Part shown: in pieces, positions 50,556 to 55,111 of the stretch | How positions within the stretch are numbered: the first letter of the stretch is position 1 | Layout: each line of letters opens with the position of its first letter | Assembly: GCA_947259215.1 (NCBI GenBank) | Contig: CAMYLJ010000031.1 | Location: 1 to 55,111 of the forward strand | Length of the DNA stretch: 55,111 nt | From: an uncultured delta proteobacterium | Lineage (GTDB): Bacteria; Myxococcota_A; UBA9160; JAFDET01 | Reading direction: 5' to 3' | Program-made: the position numbers and the translations under genes | Notes under the pieces: generated by a model | Seen by the model: only the letters and a program-made list of their open reading frames with translations | Database searches by the model: none | What the model was told of the DNA's origin: nothing

Positions 50556-50919
50556 CCGTCGGCGCGCCTGGAGGATCGTCCCATCCGGCTCCGCCAGATC
50601 CCGTGCTCAAGGTGTGCTCATGAGATCCCGGGCCGCGGATTCCGGCGATGCTCAGCGGGGCTCGAACCCAGGCGCCACCGCGCCACGAATCCCGGGGAAT
50701 CGTTGAGTGCCTGGTCACCACGGGGCGGTGTCAGGCTGCCGACAGGCGCGGGGTGACAACCCGGCATCGGTGCACAAACATCCCGCCGTCGGACTCGCCG
50801 GGGGACGGTCGATCCGAGTGAGCGGACACGCGCCGGTGGACGGTGGTATCTCCGGCGAGCGGACCCGGCTGCGGCGGCAGGGGCGTCGGCGCCCCGCCGA
50901 GGAAGCCCTCTCGATGAAC
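50556..50919. other. Intergenic without a recognised gene
   Basis: About 360 bp between the methyltransferase and the broken membrane-protein gene. On the minus strand near 50650-50680 there is one tRNA T-loop-like stretch (GGGTTCGAGCCCC), but no matching 5' half of a tRNA. Open frames here look like shadows. Confidence 0.3.
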
Positions 50920-51162
50920 TCAGGCCCCGATCGCGAAGCCCAAGACGGCCAGCACCGGCCCGACACCGATCTCACCGCTGGAGGCGCCCAGGTGGTAGCC
51001 GAGCAGGCCCCAGTAGAGACTCAGGGCGAGCGACAGGACCGCAGAGAGCCGGGTGAAGCGATAGAGGGCCTAGAGCCCGAACAAGGTCGCCAGGAAGGCC
51101 AGCCAGGTCTCCGCGAGGGTTCCCACGACGAAGGCGATGAAGAGAAACTCGGCGACGGTCAC
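50920..51162 (-). pseudogene. Small three-TM membrane protein gene interrupted by an amber codon
   Basis: From a GTG at 51162 the minus strand reads VTVAEFLFIAFVVGTLAETW, LAFLATLFGL, then TAG (51070-51072), then ALYRFTRLSAVLSLALSLYW, GLLGYHLGASSGEIGVGPVL, AVLGFAIGA and TGA. Apart from the single TAG the frame is a clean hydrophobic protein of about 80 residues. It is therefore a recent nonsense mutation, a sequencing error, or less likely a read-through codon. The family is unknown. Confidence 0.55.
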
Positions 51163-51375
51163 GGGCCGGCCCCCTCGCCTGCGGGCTGCTGGGCGGAGGT
51201 GGCCTCGGGTGGCACCCTCGCCAACGGTCAGGCCCTTCGCCTCTCACACCTTGGACCACGGGCCGCACTTGGAGACACCGCGCCGCTCGCTGGTACGGCG
51301 GTCCTTGATTGCCATAGCCAGATCTTTCGTGTTCCAATGGCCACACGAGGCAATCGCAAAGATGCAGGAGGAGCC

Positions 51376-51729
51376 ATGGACCAGAGGAAGCGTCGCGCAC
51401 GGGTTCAGGTGAAAGAGCTCGCAAATCGCGTGCAGAAAGCCGTCGATGAGGGAGCGGACTCGGCCGAGAGCATTCACAAGAAGGTCGCGAACCTTCCGCT
51501 CGACGTGCTCGAGCAGATGAAGATCCTCGAGGGCGCGGTCAAGGATCTGCGCACGATCCAGGAGCGGTCGATCGGGGCGGTGTACAACCTCGTGCGCGAG
51601 ATCAACCACGAGGTGAACCGGCTGGCCAAGGAGACGCTCAGCGAGGGCCGCTCGGCCCCGCGGAAGACGCGGCCGCGCAAGAAGGGGGCTGCGAAGAGGA
51701 AGGCGCCGCCTGCGCAGGCGACGACGTAG
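51376..51729 (+). CDS. Helical protein with Lys/Arg-rich tail, 117 aa
   Basis: An excellent ribosome site (AGGAGGAGCC) precedes the ATG at 51376; the much longer upstream frame is not protein-like. Residues 1-85 are amphipathic helix: KELANRVQKAVDEGADSAES, IHKKVANLPLDVLEQMKILE, TIQERSIGAVYNLVREINHE. The tail (PRKTRPRKKGAAKRKAPPAQ) resembles histone H1-like ends. The pattern recalls phasin-like or polyhydroxyalkanoate-granule helical proteins, but there is no PHA gene nearby and I would not assign it. Confidence 0.65.
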   Translation: MDQRKRRARVQVKELANRVQKAVDEGADSAESIHKKVANLPLDVLEQMKILEGAVKDLRTIQERSIGAVYNLVREINHEVNRLAKETLSEGRSAPRKTRPRKKGAAKRKAPPAQATT

Positions 51730-51734
51730 GGGCG

Positions 51735-51815
51735 GGATCGGCGCGAGACTCCCGACGTACGTCTCATCGGTCTCGACGAGCCCCGTGAGCCGATCCTCAG
51801 GCCGACAGCCGAACA
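51735..51815 (-). mobile_element. Fragment of an IS1595-type transposase
   Basis: The minus strand reads LTGLVETDETYVGSLAPIP. The segment G-x-VExDETYVG is the first catalytic block of IS1595/ISXO2-like DDE transposases, with the Asp of DET as nucleophile ligand. The reading beyond it on both sides is not transposase-like; upstream it runs antisense to the helical protein and downstream into the integrase fragment. Only this block remains. Confidence 0.5.
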
Positions 51816-51916
51816 CCCTCGCGCGTCTTCGAGAGCCTTCGCTGGGGGCGGATCCTGGCTGGCTCAACGCTCCTCTGGGTCCGCAGGCCACGGCGGTCTG
51901 GTCGGCGCCCGGCCCG

Positions 51917-52454
51917 GAGCGCGCCGATCCGGGGCACGAAGACGGGTCGCGGCAAGCGCCTGCCGGTCGGCCCCGTCCTCCAGGACTGGATCGAGTGCTG
52001 CGTGGATCTGCAGGGCCGCCTCACGAGCGCTCCCTTGTTCGTGAACCCGAAGACCGGGAAGCGCTGGAGTCACTGGGCGCTGCGCGATGCATGGCTCAAG
52101 GCGGCCCGCTCGGTGGGCATCCACGACACGCGGCTCTACGAAGGCACGAAGCACACGATGGCGACCGACGCGGTGCGCCGCGGCGTGTCGGAGCGCGCGT
52201 TGCAGACCTTCCTGGGCCACACCGACGTGCGCTCTACTAGGCGTTACGCCCGGCTGTCGGAGGCCGTCCTGGTCAGCGTCCTGCGGCCGCCCGACGTGAC
52301 ACCGTCCAGTGACGATTTGTCCCGCACTTGTCCCGCGGGCGAATTGCGCGCTCGTAACCAGTCGATCTCGCAAAACAAACGGGCGTCCCCAACGGGATTC
52401 GAACCCGGGCGGAAGAAGCGCAAGTCCCCGAAACGCAAGCGGTCGAACGAGTGA
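51917..52454 (+). pseudogene. C-terminal fragment of a tyrosine-recombinase integrase (copy 3)
   Basis: Homology to the integrase at 35926-37075 begins at APIRGTKTGRGKRLPVGPVL and continues uninterrupted through APLFVNPKTGKRWSHWALRD, LYEGTKHTMATDAVRRGVSE, RALQTFLGHTDVRSTRRYAR (His and nucleophile Tyr) to the tail ASPTGFEPGRKKRKSPKRKR. The core-binding domain and the first catalytic Arg are missing, so it cannot recombine. A GTG at 52002 could start a shorter peptide. It keeps the Trp codon that is TGA in copy 2. It carries attachment copy 3 at its end. Confidence 0.85.
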
Positions 52455-52505
52455 ATGCTTGTCCCCGGGTTGTCCCCAGGCTAGCGCAGGTCTCGGTCGT
52501 CCCTT
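52317..52505 (+). repeat. Attachment-like module, copy 3
   Basis: The core at 52381-52408 is identical to copies 1 and 2. TTGTCCCG occurs at 52317 and 52328 and TTGTCCCC at 52459 and 52470, at offsets -64, -53, +78 and +89. A further CGTCCCTT-containing match to copy 1 at offset +116 (52497; 30474 in copy 1) shows that copies 1 and 3 share more right flank than copy 2 does. Confidence 0.75.
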
Positions 52506-52799
52506 CTGGGGCCCAACGGGTCGAACCCTCGCTCGCTCGGCCGCAAGGCGCCGCCTCGCGCAGGACACCTTGCCTGTATGTCAAGCCAGTTGCGCTTGGC
52601 TCGAATGAAGCCGTGATCGCGCTCATTCCACTCCATTCGGCCGGCCAGCCAAGGGCTTGGGGGCACGCATGGACATCGAGTCGTTTGGCTCTGGCTAGGG
52701 GCGCGTGCCGAATGCATGTGCCGGTAGAGGGTTCCGTCCCCGACGTCCGCAGCCCTCCAGCTGGTCGAGCATCGGCCCCGGAGCGTTCGCCGTGTTTCG
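52506..52799. other. Intergenic between attachment copy 3 and the Rhs region
   Basis: About 290 bp. No gene, promoter or repeat is recognised beyond the fading homology to the right flank of copy 1. A minus-strand frame containing GRMEWNERDHGFIRAKRNWL looks partly protein-like but has no start or context. Confidence 0.3.
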
Positions 52800-53195
52800 C
52801 TAGGGCAGCTCGAAGGGTCGCCGCTTGAGATGCGCTCGCACAAGCACGTCGCCTTCGAAGCTCAGCGTCAGGCCGTCAACATACGGTTGGTCTGAAGATA
52901 GGATCCACTCGTCCGAACTGAGTAGCTCCCGGTCGAGAATCGTCGAGAGCTCGCCGAGGAAACGGATCTCGCCGGCCTGGTCGCGGACCGCTGTGGCTGT
53001 TCTTCCGATCCCCTCCCGCCCCCGTGCTCGGGAGAGAGCTTGCGCCTTGGTGTCGCCGATCCGCATGCCCCAGCGTTCACCCTCATCGATCGTCGCGTCG
53101 ACGGATACCCTGGCCCAGTAGAATGAAACAGAGAGCAGCGCGACTAGTAGAAGCAACGCGCAACCGCCTAGCGCAAGAACGAGCTTACGAGTCAT
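52800..53195 (-). CDS. Membrane-anchored partner (candidate immunity) protein of the orphan Rhs tip, 131 aa
   Basis: The ATG at 53195 overlaps the stop of the Rhs tip (ATGA), the coupling usual for toxin-immunity pairs. One N-terminal TM segment (LVLALGGCALLLLVALLSVS) is followed by a periplasm-facing domain: WGMRIGDTKAQALSRARGRE, GEIRFLGELSTILDRELL, DGLTLSFEGDVLVRAHLKRR. A TM-anchored immunity protein would protect against a toxin acting in the periplasm or membrane. The family is not recognised; the assignment rests on position. Confidence 0.6.
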   Translation of the reverse strand: MTRKLVLALGGCALLLLVALLSVSFYWARVSVDATIDEGERWGMRIGDTKAQALSRARGREGIGRTATAVRDQAGEIRFLGELSTILDRELLSSDEWILSSDQPYVDGLTLSFEGDVLVRAHLKRRPFELP

Positions 53196-54037
53196 CGCCT
53201 GCTTCCGAAGTTGATCCTGGGCCAATTGTCCGCACCAATATTGATCCTCCCGTTGGAGGGCGGAGCGGGAGTCTCGGGACCGGGATCGCGATTGACGATC
53301 GCGAACGCCGCCGAGTTGCTGTTCGACCCGAAATACCATGCCAAGGCTGCGTAGTCCTGGTCAGCAAGAAAGTCTTCGAAGTTCCTGGAGATGTCATCGT
53401 CAGTTCTGGGAGACCTCGTGAAGGCGACATCTTCGACGACGCCGTCATCGGCTAGATCGAGGGGGCACTGCTGTTGAGCCACTGACTCCCAGTAGCCCGC
53501 GTCCCTGGCGTAGTTGGAATTGCGGTCGAGGAGGCCTTCGGGGCCTGGACCGAACGAAAAGATCCGCGCATCCGGGTCACCTGGGAAATCAGCGTCATTT
53601 GCAACGAAACAGTGGCTGAGGAAGTGACCCAACCCGCCCTTGCCGGCTCGGGAAGGTCGACAGACCAAGTACGAGTCCAAGCCCATGCTGTCAAACAAGC
53701 CTATGGGGTTGTTCGCCGCGTACGCATAGACATTCAGCCCGCCCAACTGCCCAATCGGATCCGGCTCAAGATACCGCCCTGTCTGCGGATCGTACGTCCG
53801 GAAGAAGTTGTAGTGGAGCCCCGCCGGCGTGTCCTCGAACTGCCCCGGGAAGCGTACGAAGAAGTTCTCCTTGGCGTTGTCGCCGTCGGGATCCAGGTCC
53901 ACCGTGGCCTGGCCGAAGGGCGCGTAGCTCACCCGCACCACCACCATCCCGTCCGAGCCCCGCGACATCGCCAAGGGCGTCCCCAAGGGATCCAGGTTGT
54001 AGGAGGACTCTAGCGAGTGGTCCGCCCGGCGGTCCCA
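53192..54037 (-). pseudogene. Orphan Rhs C-terminal tip: rhs-core repeat plus toxin domain, no 5' start
   Basis: The frame is open from directly after the TPR gene's stop (54038-54040) and reads SYNLDPLGTPLAMSRGSDGM then VVVRVSYAPFGQATVDLDPD, FNFFRTYD-type HYNFFRTYDPQTGRYLEPDP and IGQLGGLNVYAYAANNPIGL, the Rhs-associated core. A unique ~160-residue tip follows (LVCRPSRAGKGGLGHFLSHC ... FGSNSNSAAFAIVNRDPG). The GH/HC near its start and the NSNS block near its end recall permuted papain-like hydrolases, though a Cys is not in the usual place. It lacks a real start codon and ribosome site, as expected for a displaced tip. Confidence 0.75.
53745..53945 (-). repeat. rhs-core direct repeat (orphan copy)
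   Basis: These ~200 bp match 54911-55111 at a constant offset of 1166 bp with only scattered differences, mostly at the tip-proximal end. The repeat encodes the Rhs core from VRVSYAPFG to DPIGQLG. Its mate is truncated by the window edge, so the true repeat is longer. Confidence 0.88.
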
Positions 54038-54427
54038 TCAGCTGGGGCCTCGCCTACCGATATCTTTCAAGCCGCGGATGAGGTTGCGGTACTCCTCGGA
54101 TTCAGACACCGAGAGGAACCGCTTCATTTCGCCGAAGGCCTTTTCATCATCACCCAGCTCCAGAGCGGTGTGGAAGACGCCCAGCGAAGCCTTCTCAAGG
54201 TCGGGCGAGATTTCGACCGCACGTTCAAAAGACTCAAGAGCGCGGTCAGGATCCCCGCGGTCCCAGAGCAGGCCCCCCATGATCAGCCAGGCGAATGAGG
54301 AGTTCGGCGCTTCCGCCACAATTCTCTCGAGGAGTCCGATGGCGGCGCGCTCCCGCCCACGATCCCTCAGCGCGATCGCTTCCTCAACCACATCATCCGC
54401 CGACCGATCTCTGCGATCGGCCATCAT
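54038..54427 (-). CDS. TPR-repeat protein, candidate immunity partner of the main Rhs tip, 129 aa
   Basis: Two to three TPR units: AIGLLERIVAEAPNSSFAWL, IMGGLLWDRGDPDRALESFE and RAVEISPDLEKASLGVFHTA. There is no signal peptide or TM, so it is cytoplasmic. The ATG at 54427 overlaps the Rhs stop (ATGATGG), which indicates coupled translation. TPR-like proteins are among known polymorphic-toxin immunity types, so position and coupling suggest immunity; the sequence alone shows only a protein-binding solenoid. Confidence 0.65.
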   Translation of the reverse strand: MMADRRDRSADDVVEEAIALRDRGRERAAIGLLERIVAEAPNSSFAWLIMGGLLWDRGDPDRALESFERAVEISPDLEKASLGVFHTALELGDDEKAFGEMKRFLSVSESEEYRNLIRGLKDIGRRGPS

Positions 54428-55111
54428 TCTTCCAGGTCTCTCGAGCTGCGAATCTTGCGTAGTGCATCCTTGAATCTCTGCTTGCTCTTGTCGATGAAAT
54501 CAATCGGGGCCTTGTGTCGATCCCGCCTCTCCTGTCTGAAGGCCTCTTGTGCTGCTTCGATGTCCTCGAGTCGGTCCTGTGCATCTTGGACGGCTTCAGG
54601 AAGACTCCCCGGCTGAGCCGGCTCAGCTGCGTCGGCACCGGGGTCCTCCTCGTCATCACCGCCTCCGCCACTACTCTGGCAGAACAGTTGGGGGAACGCA
54701 GGTGTTGGCAGCCGGCCGAGCAGCTGCGGGAAGGTCTTCGACGCCGCGATCGCAGCGCTGATTGTGGCCAGAGTTCCGGTGGTGACAAAGCCAACGCAGG
54801 CCGGATTCTGGAGACACAGTGCGACGGGGATCGCTGGACTCTCCCCGTTCGCATCAGCGAAAGTGATAGGGCTGTTGAGGGCGTACGAGTAGAGATTGAG
54901 CGACTCACCCAGCTGCCCGATCGGATCCGGCTCGAGATACCTCCCCGTCGCGGGGTCATAGGTCCGGAAGAAGTTGTAGTGGAGCCCCGCCGGCGTGTCC
55001 TCGAACTGCCCCGGGAAGCGCACGAAGAAGTTCTCCTTGGCGTTGTCGCCGTCGGGATCCAGGTCCACCGTGGCCTGGCCGAAGGGCGCGTAGCTCACCC
55101 GCACCACCACC
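54424..55111 (-). CDS. C-terminal end of a main Rhs protein, cut by the right edge
   Basis: The frame enters from beyond the window with VRVSYAPFGQATVDLDPDGD, HYNFFRTYDPATGRYLEPDP and IGQLGESLNLYSYALNSPI, the Rhs repeat-associated core (DPIGQxG...Y-Y---NSP). The variable tip then follows: SPAIPVALCLQNPACVGFVT, a small Ala-rich hydrophobic stretch, an acidic linker (GGGGDDEEDPGADAAEPAQP) and a charged helical end (DFIDKSKQRFKDALRKIRSS). I do not recognise the toxin class. Rhs proteins are large polymorphic toxins delivered by T6SS or other secretion routes. The N-terminal part lies outside the window. Confidence 0.8.
   Translation of the reverse strand, partial: VVVRVSYAPFGQATVDLDPDGDNAKENFFVRFPGQFEDTPAGLHYNFFRTYDPATGRYLEPDPIGQLGESLNLYSYALNSPITFADANGESPAIPVALCLQNPACVGFVTTGTLATISAAIAASKTFPQLLGRLPTPAFPQLFCQSSGGGGDDEEDPGADAAEPAQPGSLPEAVQDAQDRLEDIEAAQEAFRQERRDRHKAPIDFIDKSKQRFKDALRKIRSSRDLEE

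Noticed and set aside
50650-50685. tRNA T-arm-like GGGTTCGAGCCCC on the minus strand
   Set aside because: No complementary acceptor 5' strand, D-arm or anticodon arm lies within 80 bases, and no arm repeats are present.

Overview
The window is GC-rich throughout, uses many GTG/TTG starts and stop/start overlaps, and encodes outer-membrane and periplasmic proteins (porin-like barrel, lipoproteins, LolA-like protein, RND and DevBCA-type exporters, cyclic glucan synthase). That points to a Gram-negative bacterium. The ole genes, DNRLRE/thrombospondin-3 secreted proteins and DGxDNDGDG repeats suggest a deltaproteobacterial or myxobacterial-type lineage. This is inference; no rRNA or marker gene is present.

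Layout. 1-6.5 kb: cell-envelope unknowns, a carbohydrate-porin relic, a soluble histidine kinase and a TIM-barrel glycosidase-like protein. 6.5-11.4 kb (minus): CoA-transferase, then zwf-pgl-gnd of the oxidative pentose phosphate pathway with overlapping genes; zwf is broken by an internal deletion. 11.5-13.7 kb: PDZ protein, Yip1-like membrane protein and a fragment resembling HMG-CoA reductase.

13.7-30.2 kb is a lipid-centred block. It holds a LolA-like protein, an RND/MMPL exporter with a C-terminal cyclic-nucleotide-binding (cNMP) domain, an ole (head-to-head olefin/beta-lactone) locus with oleBCD divergent from oleA, and a second KASIII-like protein lacking the usual catalytic residues. 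These are followed by a TPR-like protein, a patatin phospholipase with its own cNMP domain, an acyltransferase, and a DevB-DevC-DevA exporter whose ATPase carries a GAF domain. The last ~72 bp of the RND gene recurs on the far side of the ole block, so the block lies between direct repeats.

30.2-52.5 kb is accessory DNA built around three copies of an integrase 3' end that contains a tRNA-like attachment core (near 30358, 37002 and 52381). Each is flanked by paired TTGTCCC-type repeats at identical offsets (-64, -53, +78, +89). The first segment holds a divergent pair of secreted DNRLRE proteins, one fused to a multicopper oxidase, then a relaxase fragment joined to a decayed integrase. The second holds small cargo genes, a giant ndvB-type cyclic beta-1,2-glucan synthase with an XRE regulator, a GIY-YIG-like protein, a Cys-repeat secreted protein, a TIR-like protein, a HlyIII membrane protein, a lysine-rich protein, a methyltransferase and several gene relics.

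52.8-55.1 kb (minus) is the 3' end of an Rhs toxin locus: the main rhs tip with a TPR partner gene, followed by an orphan tip that repeats the rhs core and has its own overlapping membrane-anchored partner gene. The main rhs gene runs off the right edge.

No rRNA gene, complete tRNA gene or CRISPR array was recognised.
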